This document shows, piece after piece, positions 49,247 through 59,071 of a DNA stretch of 64,000 bases. The notes below the pieces were generated by a model. It had not been told where the DNA came from. It did not search any database and worked only from the letters and a program-made list of their open reading frames with translations. Position 1 is the stretch's first letter, and the number at the start of each line of letters is the position of its first letter. The position numbers and the translations under genes are program-made. Source of the DNA: Methanosarcina horonobensis HB-1 = JCM 15518 (GTDB lineage: Archaea > Halobacteriota > Methanosarcinia > Methanosarcinales > Methanosarcinaceae); assembly GCF_000970285.1 (NCBI RefSeq), contig NZ_CP009516.1, forward strand, positions 4,443,036 through 4,507,035, read 5' to 3'.

Positions 49247-50344
49247 TTATTCCAGCAGAGTCCTTGGATTAATAAAACCGCTCCTGAGCATATGGTCAGC
49301 AAGGGCAAGAGCAACCATAGCTTCGGCAACCGGCACCATACGCGGGGGAATCGTGGGGTCGTGCCGCCCTTTGATAACGATATCAGTGTTTTCCAGAGTT
49401 GTAAGGTCAACGGTTTGCTGAAGTTTGCTAATGGAAGGTGTGGGTTTTACTGCCGCCCTGCAAACGATATCCAGACCTGTCGAAATTCCTCCAAGAATCC
49501 CGCCTGCGTTATTGCTTGGACAGGTGATTTTTCCGTCCTCCATGCGGAAGGAGTCATTCATCTCACTTCCACGCATGCGGGCTGCCTCAAATCCGGCTCC
49601 GATTTCAAAGCCTTTGACCGCGGGGATACTCATAAGAGCTTTTGCAAAGTCTGCATCAAGCCTGTCAAATACGGGTTCTCCAAGGCCTGCAGGCACACCT
49701 TTTATAATAAGCTCGACAATCCCGCCGACGCTGTCTCCTTCCTGCCTCAGCGCTGCAACCCTTTCAAGCATTTTCTTTGCAGCTTCTGGGTCTGCGCAGC
49801 GAACAGGAGTTTTTTCGACATTTTCGAGGATTTCTTCAAAAGAGAGAGGTTTTGCCCGGATCCCGCCGAGTTCGAGCACGTGCCCTGCAATCCGGATACC
49901 AAAATGGGAAAGTAGAAGCTTTGCCAGGGCGCCGCCTGCAACCCTGCCTATAGTCTCGCGGGCTGAAGACCTGCCTCCTCCTCGATGGTCTCTTATTCCG
50001 TATCTTGCCATGTAAGTAAAGTCAGCATGTCCTGGGCGAGGGGTATTTTTAATAGCATCATAAGAAGAGGATCGAGCATCAGAGTTCCAGACCAGCATGG
50101 AGATGGGAGTGCCCGTGCTCATGCCTTCGAAAATTCCGGAAAGTATCTCCACCCTGTCAGCCTCATTTCTCGGTGTGGAGACTTCACTCTGCCCAGGGCG
50201 CCGCCTGTCCAGTTCTTTCTGGATGTCAGCTTCTGAAAAAGGAAGCCCTGCAGGCAGCCCGTCAACCACGACACCGACAGCCCTGCCGTGAGACTCGCCC
50301 CAGGTCGTGATTTGAAACATTTGCCCGAAAACGTTTCCAGCCAT
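49247..50344 (-). CDS. aroC: Chorismate synthase
   Basis: Last step of the shikimate pathway, EPSP to chorismate, needing reduced FMN. 365 residues. Family signatures are [21 protein letters not shown] near residue 11, [36 protein letters not shown] near 113 and the C-terminal [17 protein letters not shown] near 327. It lies 5 bp downstream of the CDF transporter gene and is probably co-transcribed with it. Confidence 0.97.
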   Translation of the reverse strand: MAGNVFGQMFQITTWGESHGRAVGVVVDGLPAGLPFSEADIQKELDRRRPGQSEVSTPRNEADRVEILSGIFEGMSTGTPISMLVWNSDARSSSYDAIKNTPRPGHADFTYMARYGIRDHRGGGRSSARETIGRVAGGALAKLLLSHFGIRIAGHVLELGGIRAKPLSFEEILENVEKTPVRCADPEAAKKMLERVAALRQEGDSVGGIVELIIKGVPAGLGEPVFDRLDADFAKALMSIPAVKGFEIGAGFEAARMRGSEMNDSFRMEDGKITCPSNNAGGILGGISTGLDIVCRAAVKPTPSISKLQQTVDLTTLENTDIVIKGRHDPTIPPRMVPVAEAMVALALADHMLRSGFINPRTLLE

Positions 50345-50349
50345 GCATC

Positions 50350-51240
50350 TTAACTGGTTTTTTTGGTATTTGATCCTTGGGGTAAGGCGGGCTCAAGGTG
50401 CACAACCACATCAGTAACGTCCTCGTATTCGGCTTTCAGCATTTTGCTTACTCTGTGAGCAATAAGATGGGCTTCTTCCAGAGGCATGTCAGGCTGTACA
50501 AGCACATGCATATCTATTCGGATATCCCCCATTCCTCCGCGAGTCCTGATCTTATGGCAGCCCAGTACTCCTTCAACCCCCAGGGCAAGTCTGCATATCT
50601 CTTCTTCCTCAAGCCTGGACATATCGAGCAGGACCTTTGAGCTTTCCTTCATAATCCGGAACCCGGCCCTGAAGATAATAAGGGATATAAGAAGAGCAAT
50701 TACAGGGTCAAGAAGAGGAAAGCCCAGCCTTACGGCAGCCAGGCTTACTATTACTGAAAGAGAAACATAAATATCGCTTTTTGTATGTAATGAGTCAGCA
50801 ATAAGGACCTGGCTTTTCAGGGATAAACCCTGTCTGTACTCATAATGAGTAACCAGATAGTTAATGCACATCGTGCCCAGTATAATGAGAAAACTGATAG
50901 CTGTTACCTCAGGTACACTCCGGACAAGAAAACGGTCAAATGCATTCCGGAAAATCTCAAAACCCACATAAAGAAGGAGCAGGGAAATAAAAATAGAGGC
51001 TACCGTTTCATATTTATGGTGGCCGTAAGGGTGCTCTTTATCCGGAGGGCGTGCTGCAATGAAACTTCCTATTAGTCCTACAATGTTTGAGACCCCATCG
51101 AAAAGAGAATGATAACCATCTGCGGTCATACTGAGAGCACCGCTCAGGGTTCCGTAGATAATTTTAGCAAAAGCTACGGCAAGGTTCAGGAAAAGTACAA
51201 GCACAAGAACTCGTTGGACTTTTTTAAACCTGTGTATCAC
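50350..51240 (-). CDS. Cation diffusion facilitator family transporter
   Basis: Exports divalent metal ions (Zn, Fe, Mn or Co) across the cell membrane by proton antiport; the metal is not decidable. About 296 residues with six predicted membrane helices in the first 200. The first metal site is in [19 protein letters not shown] and the matching site in [16 protein letters not shown] cytoplasmic C-terminal domain (about 205-296) carries [20 protein letters not shown] and [11 protein letters not shown]. The GTG at 51240 follows AGGGGATG; an upstream TTG (51288) has no such site. Confidence 0.88.
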   Translation of the reverse strand: MIHRFKKVQRVLVLVLFLNLAVAFAKIIYGTLSGALSMTADGYHSLFDGVSNIVGLIGSFIAARPPDKEHPYGHHKYETVASIFISLLLLYVGFEIFRNAFDRFLVRSVPEVTAISFLIILGTMCINYLVTHYEYRQGLSLKSQVLIADSLHTKSDIYVSLSVIVSLAAVRLGFPLLDPVIALLISLIIFRAGFRIMKESSKVLLDMSRLEEEEICRLALGVEGVLGCHKIRTRGGMGDIRIDMHVLVQPDMPLEEAHLIAHRVSKMLKAEYEDVTDVVVHLEPALPQGSNTKKTS

Positions 51241-51568
51241 CGGATAACATCCCCTAACTTCAAACCGCAAAATCAGGAAAGAAAACAAAAATCAAAGGCT
51301 ATGTAAGCCAGAGATAATGCTATTATTGTATACTAACTTGCGCTGTTTTATATTATAATATTCTGCTGTCATTAAAATGCAGATTGTCCACTGTTAAGCA
51401 GTTAATATTTTGGGACTCTGGTTTTCTAATATAGTTGAAGATTAAACCTGAAGTGATCGAAACCTATCGGGCAGTAGTAAATAGTGCCTGTCAAAAAATA
51501 GAAAAAAGAAAGTTAACAAATAAGTTGGGAGTTAAAAAGGACAAGAAGGGAAACAAAAAAAGAATATT

Positions 51569-52312
51569 TCAGCAGCCTGCACCTGTCCACAGCATGTAAG
51601 CTTCAACTATTTCCTGCCCTTCAAGGAAGATAAGCCCGTGATCTTTGCCATATTCTTTAGATTTTTCTTTTGAAAGAGCTTTTCCGCTCTCATCGTCCAA
51701 CATCTCACAGACAACCATTGCAGGGGTGATTCCTGCCATCCGGGCAAGAGCGACTGAAAGTTCGGTCTGACCCATACGCTCATCAAGAAGACCTTCGGCA
51801 GCCCTCAGGAGAGCCACGTGCCCCGGAGTTCTGAACTCGTTTCCAAAACGGACTCCGTTTCCTGAAAGGGATCCTTCTGTGATTTCTCCTATTTTCCTGA
51901 TTGTAAGAGCTCTTTCAATATCAGGAATACCTGTCCTTGTATCCCTGTGGTTGACCCAGAGAGAGAAAGAAGAATGTGAATCGTATTTAAGATCCCCGTC
52001 TTTTTCAACTACTTCTCCAAGGGAGTCGCTGGTTTTGCTGGCTTCTCTGACAAGTTCTGCCATAAAGGGTAATTTGAGCTGCTTTGATGCCACAGGGTCC
52101 ACTGCAACGCAGATAAGCCCGCCTGCATCTTTTCGCATCCACTTCACATCCGTGTAAGTGACAACCTTTGCAGGGATTACAAGATCTGTTTCTCCTTCCC
52201 TGGAGTCCGAGTCATAGATCTGGATCATTTTCCCGGCACGCAGGGCTTCCAGCGCCCTGTTGATGTTCTCGTTACCGTACTTCAGGCATTCGTATACCGT
52301 GCTCTCACTCAT
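51569..52312 (-). CDS. ribB: 3,4-dihydroxy-2-butanone 4-phosphate synthase
   Basis: Makes the four-carbon precursor of riboflavin from ribulose 5-phosphate. 247 residues. Motifs are IYDSDSREGETDLVIPA near residue 33 with the catalytic acids, DAGGLICVAV near 61, HRDTRTGIPD near 120 and FRTPGHVALLRAAEGLLDERMGQTEL near 160. It overlaps the ribK gene (TAATG), so the two riboflavin/FMN genes are coupled. Confidence 0.95.
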   Translation of the reverse strand: MSESTVYECLKYGNENINRALEALRAGKMIQIYDSDSREGETDLVIPAKVVTYTDVKWMRKDAGGLICVAVDPVASKQLKLPFMAELVREASKTSDSLGEVVEKDGDLKYDSHSSFSLWVNHRDTRTGIPDIERALTIRKIGEITEGSLSGNGVRFGNEFRTPGHVALLRAAEGLLDERMGQTELSVALARMAGITPAMVVCEMLDDESGKALSKEKSKEYGKDHGLIFLEGQEIVEAYMLWTGAGC

Positions 52313-52995
52313 TACTGTCCCTCCGTACCCTGCTTTTTTAGCCTTGTCACAATTTTATCTCCGTCTTTTAATTTCAGGGCATCCCTGAGTTTTACCGGTG
52401 CAATAATCTCAATTAAATCTGAAGGGTAATGCGTCCTGTCAGGGACGACAACAGCAGCCTCTATGCCCCCTACTCTGACAGGATAACAGTTTCCACCCCC
52501 GAAAGTGCGTTCCCCGTCATTGAAACCGTCTATCCGGACAGCAGGCATTTCTCGCAGCCTGTTTCGAAGAGCTGAGCTGTTTTCCGAAAGCTGCACGTTA
52601 AGGGTTCCCGGAAAGGGTACGAAGTGCAGTTTTTCTTCAAATTGTTTCCTGTATCCGGGGATGTTTATATAGTACTGACCTTCGCCAAGGCCTTTAAGCA
52701 CGTTTCCTTCTAGTTCCAGAGTATCGGGCTCTGAGGAAAATATCCTGCTGTATTCAACATATTCGTTCTTTAGGATTTCAATCCCTTTTTCTGTCATTTT
52801 TATCAACTGGCCACCGGGAACTATTTTTCTTTCAATTAGCCGCTCTTCCTCAAGCTGTTTTAGCTTTCGTGCTGCGGTTTTGGAACTATCCCCCGTATGC
52901 TTGTGAAACTCACTAGAAGAGACCTTAACAGTTTTATTTACTGCCCCTCTGAGGGCAAGTTTCTTCAGGTATTCAATGTCCGACACGCTCGGCAC
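52312..52995 (-). CDS. ribK: CTP-dependent riboflavin kinase with N-terminal winged helix
   Basis: Archaeal enzyme making FMN from riboflavin with CTP. 227 residues. The N-terminal 90 residues are a winged-helix domain (SSEFHKHTGDSSKTAARKLKQLEEERLIERK) that may bind DNA. The cradle-loop-barrel kinase domain follows with GLGEGQYYINIPGYRKQFEEKL near 107, FPGTLNVQL near 132, GGGNCYPVRVGG and HYPSDLIEIIAPVKLRDALKLKDGD. The fused helix domain raises the chance that the enzyme regulates its own operon. Confidence 0.93.
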   Translation of the reverse strand: MPSVSDIEYLKKLALRGAVNKTVKVSSSEFHKHTGDSSKTAARKLKQLEEERLIERKIVPGGQLIKMTEKGIEILKNEYVEYSRIFSSEPDTLELEGNVLKGLGEGQYYINIPGYRKQFEEKLHFVPFPGTLNVQLSENSSALRNRLREMPAVRIDGFNDGERTFGGGNCYPVRVGGIEAAVVVPDRTHYPSDLIEIIAPVKLRDALKLKDGDKIVTRLKKQGTEGQ

Positions 52996-53179
52996 CCATA
53001 TTGCCTTAATTTTGAGATGCGTCTCAATTATGAGATACTAGACTACGCGTTTCAATATAATAAAACTTTTGATATCGAGCAGACTGATAGGAAACAGGAA
53101 GCAGTATTCCTAACATGCATATAAAAAGCTTTACGAAACTATTAAGTAGAATAAGAAGAATTAAAAAATCAGACTTGCC

Positions 53180-53674
53180 ATGACACAGCATATCAAAATA
53201 GAATGTCCCTCATGTTCGCCTGAGGAAAGAGTCTCGCATGAACTGATAAAACTTGGAATAAGCCCTCTGGTGCACTGCCTTGAGTGCGGGCTTGTTTACG
53301 TTGCCCAGGGGATAAAAATTCCTGAAAAAGTAAGCGTAAGGGTCTTCGTAAACAGGATAGAGCAGCCCTTCACCCGCTGGGTAAAGCTGAGTGCCGGAGA
53401 ACTTCTATGCGAAGATGAAGAAATAGTCCTGGATAAAGTAAAAACCGGCGACGGCAGCCCATTTGTTATAACTTCGCTCCAGGTTGGAGTAAGGAGGGTT
53501 TCTTCTGCCCTTGCTGAGGAGCTTGACACAATCTGGGCAAGACCTCTGAACGAAATTACTTTCGCAAAGAGAAGAAAAACAAGGCAAAAACACCCGATAT
53601 CCTCTGAAAACATGACATCCGTAGCTGGAATTTCTGTTCCTTCAGAATGCTTGAAAGCAGTCCAGGAAAGCTGA
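53180..53674 (+). CDS. HVO_0476-type zinc finger protein
   Basis: 164 residues. The N-terminal zinc ribbon has CPSC (residues 10-13) and CLEC (34-37), followed by a beta-rich domain (VSVRVFVNRIEQPF ... EIVLDKVKTGDGSPFVITSLQVG). The C-terminal 30 residues are basic then unstructured. It is a shorter paralogue of the next gene. Function is not known. No clear ribosome-binding site is seen. Confidence 0.8.
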   Translation: MTQHIKIECPSCSPEERVSHELIKLGISPLVHCLECGLVYVAQGIKIPEKVSVRVFVNRIEQPFTRWVKLSAGELLCEDEEIVLDKVKTGDGSPFVITSLQVGVRRVSSALAEELDTIWARPLNEITFAKRRKTRQKHPISSENMTSVAGISVPSECLKAVQES

Positions 53675-53854
53675 TTTATAAACAGGCGATTACAGATCAT
53701 AAATCCTTAATATAGTGAAATTCTGCTTTTGCTCTTGCTTTTTTATTTTCCTGTAACTTTTTTTCTTCCTGACAACTCCGGCAGAATACATTCTGGAAAA
53801 CATCACCGGAGAAGTTAAGTATTTAGTATCTTGAATCCATCTATTGATTAGACT

Positions 53855-54490
53855 ATGATGAGAGAAATTGAAGTGGAGTGCCCCTCATGCTCTCCGAGAG
53901 AGGAAATAGGGCACGAGGTCCTTAAAGAAGGACAGAGTCCGCTTGTCCGCTGTCTTGAGTGCGGACAGGTACATGCAGCGAAGATAAAAACCCCTAAATC
54001 AGTCAGTTTGAAGGTTATAGTAAGCAAACAGGATATTTCGAATACCTACAAAACCGAACTCGATTCCGAGACTATCCTTCAGGTAGACGACGAACTGGTT
54101 GTTGACGATGAAGAAACAGGTGTAGTCTGTCCTATCCTGATTACAGCCCTTGATGCGGGAGGAAAAAGGGTCAAAGTAGCTAAGGCAGAAAACACCGAAA
54201 CAATATGGGGGAGAGCCATCGATGAGGTGACTGTAAAGTTTTCTGCACAGGAAGGAACTGAAAAAACAGAGGTAATTGAAAAACGCGTTCCTGGAGATTA
54301 CGAATTTGTTGTGGGAGCGGAAGAAAAAGTTGGGAACACCCGCCTTTTCATCAACAAAATAAAAGTCAGAGACGGAATATTCAGGTCCAGAAAAGGCGAT
54401 GTCGTACTTGCAAAATATGTGAAAAGGATTTTTGCCAGAAAGAAGGGGGATGGTTCTGGTCAACGCAGTTTCAGAAAAGGACCGTGGTGA
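53855..54490 (+). CDS. HVO_0476-type zinc finger protein, longer paralogue
   Basis: 211 residues. The zinc ribbon CPSC (10-13) / CLEC (34-37) and the following beta domain match the preceding gene ([39 protein letters not shown]). It continues with a second beta-rich region to residue 190 ([23 protein letters not shown]) and a basic C-terminus. The last 40 bases overlap the start of pcm. A role in RNA or protein binding is possible but not shown. Confidence 0.8.
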   Translation: MMREIEVECPSCSPREEIGHEVLKEGQSPLVRCLECGQVHAAKIKTPKSVSLKVIVSKQDISNTYKTELDSETILQVDDELVVDDEETGVVCPILITALDAGGKRVKVAKAENTETIWGRAIDEVTVKFSAQEGTEKTEVIEKRVPGDYEFVVGAEEKVGNTRLFINKIKVRDGIFRSRKGDVVLAKYVKRIFARKKGDGSGQRSFRKGPW

Positions 54491-55166
54491 GGATAGAAAA
54501 AAAAGAGAAGAAGAGAGAGAAGAGTTCGAAAAGCTCCGCAAGCTTCTTGTAGAAGGGCTTGAAGGTTTCGTACTGGACGAAAAAGTGCTCAGGGCCATGC
54601 TCCGTGTTCCCAGGCACATGTTTGTTCCGGAATATGAGCAAAGGGCAGCTTATACGGACAGGCCCCTGGAAATCGGCCATGGGCAAACGATATCTGCCCC
54701 TCATATGGTTGCTATCATGTGTGAAGTCCTAGAGCTGTCTGAAGGACATAAAGTCCTGGAAATAGGGGCAGGTTCCGGATACAATGCTGCAGTGATGGCA
54801 GAGCTTGTAGGAAAAACCGGGCATGTTTACACTGTAGAACGAATAGATTCTCTTGTAGATTTTGCAAGGAATAACCTGAAGGAAACAGGGTATGATAACG
54901 TTACAGTATTACTTGAAAATGGGTCAATGGGTTACCCCGAGTATGCGCCTTATGATAGAATAGCTGTAACATGTGCAGCACCCTCTATTCCAGAGCCTCT
55001 GCTGGAACAGCTGAAACCCGGAGGTATACTGGTAATTCCTGTAGGAAATTATTCGCAGGAGCTTATAAAGGTTAAAAAAGATAGTAAGGGCAATATACAC
55101 AGGAAAAAAAAAGGCGACGTTGTTTTCGTACCTTTGATTGGTAAATATGGCTTCCGAAGAGGTTAA
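54450..55166 (+). CDS. pcm: Protein-L-isoaspartate O-methyltransferase
   Basis: Repairs isoaspartyl residues in damaged proteins using SAM. About 238 residues. Family motifs are [17 protein letters not shown] near residue 45, the [16 protein letters not shown] segment near 71, the SAM-binding [16 protein letters not shown] near 97, [21 protein letters not shown] and the [12 protein letters not shown] loop. An Arg/Glu-rich N-terminal helix of about 25 residues precedes the domain. The ATG at 54450 follows a GGGGG run; the gene overlaps the upstream zinc-finger gene by 41 bp, so the exact start is uncertain. Confidence 0.92.
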   Translation: MVLVNAVSEKDRGEDRKKREEEREEFEKLRKLLVEGLEGFVLDEKVLRAMLRVPRHMFVPEYEQRAAYTDRPLEIGHGQTISAPHMVAIMCEVLELSEGHKVLEIGAGSGYNAAVMAELVGKTGHVYTVERIDSLVDFARNNLKETGYDNVTVLLENGSMGYPEYAPYDRIAVTCAAPSIPEPLLEQLKPGGILVIPVGNYSQELIKVKKDSKGNIHRKKKGDVVFVPLIGKYGFRRG

Positions 55167-55279
55167 GACTGCAAAAACTGTCGCTGAAAAGAGATACGAA
55201 ATAAGTCTGTAGGAATCTTCTTTAATAAATTAAAAAAAATTAAATAAGGTATTAATAAGTGTGAAATTAACTACTTGAT

Positions 55280-55744
55280 ATGGACATCGACATATACGAG
55301 GACTTTGAAGAAATTCGTGTCAAAGATGTATATATAGTCGACGTCTTCAACGACCCCACACCTGTTGTACTTCTTGAGAATTTAAAAGGTGAGATGCTTC
55401 CGATTTATATCGGGCATCTGGAAGCCCTTTCAATAGGAAATGTGCTTAAAAATATCTCTCCTCCTCGCCCCATGGCGCACGACCTGATGGTCAATATTTT
55501 TGACCGCCTGGGAATTAAAATTGAGGGCGTAATGATCGATGACAAGGTGGATAGAGTATATTATGCCCGCCTTCTGGTAAGAAAAGATAATAACATAATG
55601 CAGTTTGATGCAAGGCCAAGCGACTGCATTGCCCTCGCTCTCCGGGTGGGAGCTCCGATAAGGATAAAAAAGAAAGTGCTGGAATGTTCCGAGATAGAGA
55701 TGTCCAGACTTGAAGGGGCACGAGTGATGAACATTTTTGGTTAA
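55280..55744 (+). CDS. Bifunctional nuclease family protein (DUF151)
   Basis: 154 residues of the DUF151 family, first described as a plant nuclease and frequent in archaea. It carries PVVLLENLKGEMLPIYIGHLEALSI near residue 35, RPMAHDLMVNIFDRLGI near 69 and FDARPSDCIALALRVGAPI near 116. The archaeal role is unknown. Its promoter region is AT-rich and it appears to be transcribed alone. Confidence 0.88.
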   Translation: MDIDIYEDFEEIRVKDVYIVDVFNDPTPVVLLENLKGEMLPIYIGHLEALSIGNVLKNISPPRPMAHDLMVNIFDRLGIKIEGVMIDDKVDRVYYARLLVRKDNNIMQFDARPSDCIALALRVGAPIRIKKKVLECSEIEMSRLEGARVMNIFG

Positions 55745-55940
55745 GTCCCGGCGTCTTTTGCATAAGTTCTGGTTTAGTTATCTATCTTTGCCTTACCTTA
55801 AGTACTCCATTTCTGCCTCTTCTAACAGCCTCCGTCTTTTCTAACAACTTTTATCACTTCCAGCAGCCTGCCGCCTTTTCGACATTTATCGGTTTAATTT
55901 CAATAAGCTTTTAATAACAGTTAATTTCATTATCCCTTAG

Positions 55941-56762
55941 ATGCTCACCAAAAGAATCATACCATGCCTTGATGTAACCCTTGACAGAGCAGGCGGCTGT
56001 GTTGTCAAGGGCGTGGAGTTTGTGGACCTGAAAGAAGCCGGAGACCCTGTGGAGCTCGCCAAGCGTTATAATGAAGACGGTGCGGACGAGCTTGTTTTTC
56101 TGGATATCACAGCTTCCGCTCACGGCAGGGAAACCATGATCGATGTCATCGAAAGGACTGCAGACGAAGTCTTCATCCCTCTCACTGTGGGAGGCGGGAT
56201 CAGTTCGATTGATGCCATCCGACAGATCCTCAGGGCAGGCGCTGATAAAGTTTCTGTCAATACCTCAGCCGTGAAGAATCCTGACTTTATCAAAGAGTCT
56301 TCCGACATATTCGGAGCCCAGTGCATTGTTACTGCTATTGACTGCAGACGAAACACAGATGTAAAGAACAATCCTGAAAAGACTATTCTCGAGCTGGAAG
56401 ACGGGACTCCTGCCTGGTACGAAGTGGTAGTTTACGGAGGTAGGGAAGCCACAGGAATTGATGCCGTGCAGTGGGCAAGAAGAGCAGAAGAGCTGGGCTC
56501 CGGAGAAATCCTGCTTACAAGCATGGATAGGGATGGAACATGCGCGGGCTATGATCTCCCCATCACAAGGAAACTCTCAGAAGAACTGGATATTCCAATT
56601 ATCGCTTCGGGAGGAGTCGGAAATCCGCAGCACATCTATGAAGGGTTTTCTGAAGGAAAAGCCGATGCTGCCCTTGCAGCAAGTATCTTCCACTTTAGCG
56701 AATATTCGGTACGGGAAGTAAAAGAGTACCTTAGAGAGAGGGAAATTCCTGTAAGGCTATGA
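55941..56762 (+). CDS. hisF: Imidazole glycerol phosphate synthase subunit HisF
   Basis: Cyclase subunit of histidine biosynthesis. 273 residues forming a TIM barrel: IIPCLDV near residue 6 with the catalytic Asp, [11 protein letters not shown] near 49, IPLTVGGGI near 79, [10 protein letters not shown] near 99, IVTAIDCRR near 128 with the second catalytic Asp, [16 protein letters not shown] near 193 and IIASGGVG near 223. No other his gene is adjacent; partner HisH must be elsewhere. No Shine-Dalgarno site is visible. Confidence 0.96.
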   Translation: MLTKRIIPCLDVTLDRAGGCVVKGVEFVDLKEAGDPVELAKRYNEDGADELVFLDITASAHGRETMIDVIERTADEVFIPLTVGGGISSIDAIRQILRAGADKVSVNTSAVKNPDFIKESSDIFGAQCIVTAIDCRRNTDVKNNPEKTILELEDGTPAWYEVVVYGGREATGIDAVQWARRAEELGSGEILLTSMDRDGTCAGYDLPITRKLSEELDIPIIASGGVGNPQHIYEGFSEGKADAALAASIFHFSEYSVREVKEYLREREIPVRL

Positions 56763-56904
56763 ACTACTAAAAAAGGACAGCAGGATATCTATCCGGGCAG
56801 ATATCTGTCAACTGGATGTTCTCGAGGTGGACATTTTGTCAGGGTTATCAGTTTAGACATTAACGAAAGAGAATTAAACAAAATATTGGCAGAGGAGAAA
56901 AGAG

Positions 56905-57192
56905 ATGGAAATTTCAGAGTTTCAGAAGCTTATGCATGAACTCTATGCCCATAATGACAGAAGGCGAGGAGGAAAGGCTACAATGCTCTGGCTTGTGGAA
57001 GAGGTAGGAGAACTTGCCGAAGCCATTCGCAGAGAAGAGCCTGAGAACATAGAAGAGGAACTTTCAGACTGCTTTGCCTGGATAGGAGCTCTTGCCAACC
57101 TTTACGGAGTCGATCTGGAAAAGGCATTCCTTAAAAAGTACCCCGGGGTCTGTCCCACCTGCAAGCAAAAGCCCTGTATCTGTACAGATTAA
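56905..57192 (+). CDS. MazG-type nucleotide pyrophosphohydrolase
   Basis: 95 residues, single-domain MazG fold. The metal-binding pattern WLVEEVGELAEAIRRE (E30-E34 region) and IEEELSDCFAWIGALA supply the four acidic ligands. The C-terminus adds CPTCKQKPCIC, a probable metal-binding knuckle that follows the domain in archaeal members. It likely hydrolyses non-canonical or excess NTPs. GGAG precedes the ATG. Confidence 0.85.
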   Translation: MEISEFQKLMHELYAHNDRRRGGKATMLWLVEEVGELAEAIRREEPENIEEELSDCFAWIGALANLYGVDLEKAFLKKYPGVCPTCKQKPCICTD

Positions 57193-57433
57193 GTACAGGT
57201 TATATAGCAGTACTTCCGGCATGAAGAGAGCCTGAAACTCAGAACTTTTTATTTTAAGAATCTTTGTTTGCCGGAGAGATATTTTCCAGGCTTCAGTTAA
57301 TTCGAGACTTTACTCTTTGGTTTTCTTTCCTTTAATTATTATATTAACTCTCAGATATTTTGAGATACTTTTTTATTTATTAGAGGTAATCTCTTATCTG
57401 AAATTTATTCTTTATTTATCGGGGTAATAAAAG

Positions 57434-57835
57434 ATGTCAGAGACACAAACTATGGAAGTTCTTGAAGGCTTGCAATTGAAGATCCTGAACAATACCGAGG
57501 AGAACTTTGTGCTTCAGGCTCAGAAGATTGAAAAAGGGATGTACAAAAAAGGCCACACGGCTCCGGAAAATGTCGGGTCCTATGAGGAAAAAAGCTTTGA
57601 GCTCGTTGCATGTGAAGGGAGCTGTGAGGGTGGAGCGGATATTGAAGGCTGGATCAAGTATGGCATAGGGTGCTCGGAAGGATACTTCAAAATACACTTC
57701 AAATATACAGGAAAGCAGGACAAAGTCAGCTATTCCTGTGAATCCCACATGCACGATGGAAAAGTACTCTGCGAGACCTCAAAAGATCAGGAAAACAGCA
57801 GGATTGTGACCTGGATAGTTGGACCAAAGGTATAA
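57434..57835 (+). CDS. Small beta-rich protein, aegerolysin-like at most
   Basis: 133 residues without signal peptide. The body looks like a beta-sandwich: LKILNNTEENFVLQAQKIEKG, then GSYEEKSFELVACEGSCEGGADIEGWIKYGI and FKIHFKYTGKQDKVSYSCE. The order of an N-terminal 'ILNNT' strand, an 'S...G...GAxIEGWIKY' central part and a final 'IVTWIVGPKV' recalls aegerolysin-type proteins, but the match is weak. Five cysteines may pair or bind metal. It has long spacers on both sides and a strong stem-loop downstream. Confidence 0.5.
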   Translation: MSETQTMEVLEGLQLKILNNTEENFVLQAQKIEKGMYKKGHTAPENVGSYEEKSFELVACEGSCEGGADIEGWIKYGIGCSEGYFKIHFKYTGKQDKVSYSCESHMHDGKVLCETSKDQENSRIVTWIVGPKV

Positions 57836-57902
57836 ACCCGAAAGAATTTCTTTTTGGATTCTGTCGGCAACACTATTCATAACCCCTATTATTTTGGCTC
57901 GG

Positions 57903-57939
57903 TCACAACCCTGGTTGTAAATCGCAACCTTGGTTGTGA
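57903..57939. terminator. Compound stem-loop between convergent genes
   Basis: TCACAACC (57903-57910) pairs with GGTTGTGA (57932-57939); alternatively ACAACC/GGTTGT and CAACC/GGTTG form two small neighbouring hairpins. It lies 70 bp after the plus-strand stop and before the convergent NmrA-like gene end. Confidence 0.45.
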
Positions 57940-57950
57940 TTTAGTGTTTT

Positions 57951-57979
57951 TTAGCAGAGCATTTTGTTTGTTCTGCTAA
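57951..57979. terminator. Stem-loop between convergent genes
   Basis: TTAGCAGA (57951-57958) pairs with TCTGCTAA (57972-57979) around a T-rich loop, preceded by a T-run. With the previous stem-loop it probably ends transcripts from both sides. Confidence 0.5.
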
Positions 57980-58043
57980 CTTACCCAATTATACCCCAAT
58001 TATACCCGGAAGTTTAGAAAAAAGAAGTTCCAATAAAGAAATT

Positions 58044-58898
58044 TTATATAACGTTTTTCAAGTACTTTTTGAAATCTGTAGGAAAACAAATCCGATTAGT
58101 CGTTTCATTTTTAGTTTTTCCGTCAATAACTGCTTTTGTCATAAGTACAAGATTTTTTGCCCCATCTTTTGAGAACCCTGCCTGTACCAGTGTACTTTCC
58201 CATTCCTCAGGCAGCACTTGCTGTAAAGTGACATTTCTATTCAGTACATCTTCAAATACTTTTGTTATGTCTGAAGAACTATAAGCACGAGGTCCTGTTA
58301 CTTCATATATTCTTTCAAGGGGAGTTTCGCATATCATCAAATCTGACAAGAATTCCGCAACATCTGGTGGAGCAATCATAGGTAACTTCATCTCAGGTGG
58401 GAAAAAAGTTGGCAGTATTCCATACTCCTTAACCGGTTCCAGATATCTAAGCCAGTTGCTAAAATAATAAGCAGGTCGAACAAAAATCTGTTCAATTTTA
58501 AGGTCAGAGAATGCGTGTTCCAGTATATAAGATGCTACCAGATTGCCTGTTCCAGATTCGTGCTGTGCTCCCATAGAAGATAAACCAATAATCTTAGTGA
58601 CTCCAGATGATGAAATAGCCTCTCTATAATTGTTTATAATCATTTGAGTTTCACTTATAAAGTTCTCAGATTGAGGATTTTCAGGTGTTAATAGAAAAAC
58701 CGAACTCCCACCTTGAAAGGCTACTTTTAAGGCTTCTACATCAAAATAATCTGCAATCTTAACCTCAGCTCCCTTATTTTTTAATTCCTGTGCTTTGAGA
58801 CCGTTTCGAATAACAGCTCTTACGGGTTGACCTTTCTTTAAAAGATTATCGACAAGCATTGAGCCTATCTGTCCTGTTGCTCCTAATATTAGATTCAA
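58044..58898 (-). CDS. NmrA-like NAD(P)-binding protein
   Basis: 284 residues, atypical short-chain dehydrogenase group (NmrA / NAD(P)H azoreductase-like). The N-terminal dinucleotide site is LILGATGQIGSMLVDNLLKKGQPVRAVIRN; the Asn/Tyr positions of classical catalytic SDRs are replaced, as in redox-sensing NmrA relatives. PAYYFSNWL near residue 147 and the GPRAYSSSDITKVFEDVL segment near 220 are typical. Such proteins are far commoner in bacteria; transfer is possible. Solitary, convergent with the gene before it and divergent from the U32 gene. Confidence 0.82.
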   Translation of the reverse strand: MNLILGATGQIGSMLVDNLLKKGQPVRAVIRNGLKAQELKNKGAEVKIADYFDVEALKVAFQGGSSVFLLTPENPQSENFISETQMIINNYREAISSSGVTKIIGLSSMGAQHESGTGNLVASYILEHAFSDLKIEQIFVRPAYYFSNWLRYLEPVKEYGILPTFFPPEMKLPMIAPPDVAEFLSDLMICETPLERIYEVTGPRAYSSSDITKVFEDVLNRNVTLQQVLPEEWESTLVQAGFSKDGAKNLVLMTKAVIDGKTKNETTNRICFPTDFKKYLKNVI

Positions 58899-59071
58899 TT
58901 TTATGCCTCCGGCCTCGCAAATAGTTTGCAGTTAAATCTAGTATGTAAATAGACTGATAGAGTTTTCTCTACATTAGATAATTCCATTAATTAAATAATT
59001 ACCAATCAGGTTCACCGAAGAGAGAAAGGATGCCAAAGCTTAATTAAGATCATATTCCGTAATCCCATCTG

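Noticed and set aside
49086-49421. Plus-strand open frame at the end of chorismate synthase
   Set aside because: Mostly antisense to aroC; the unique part shows no family.
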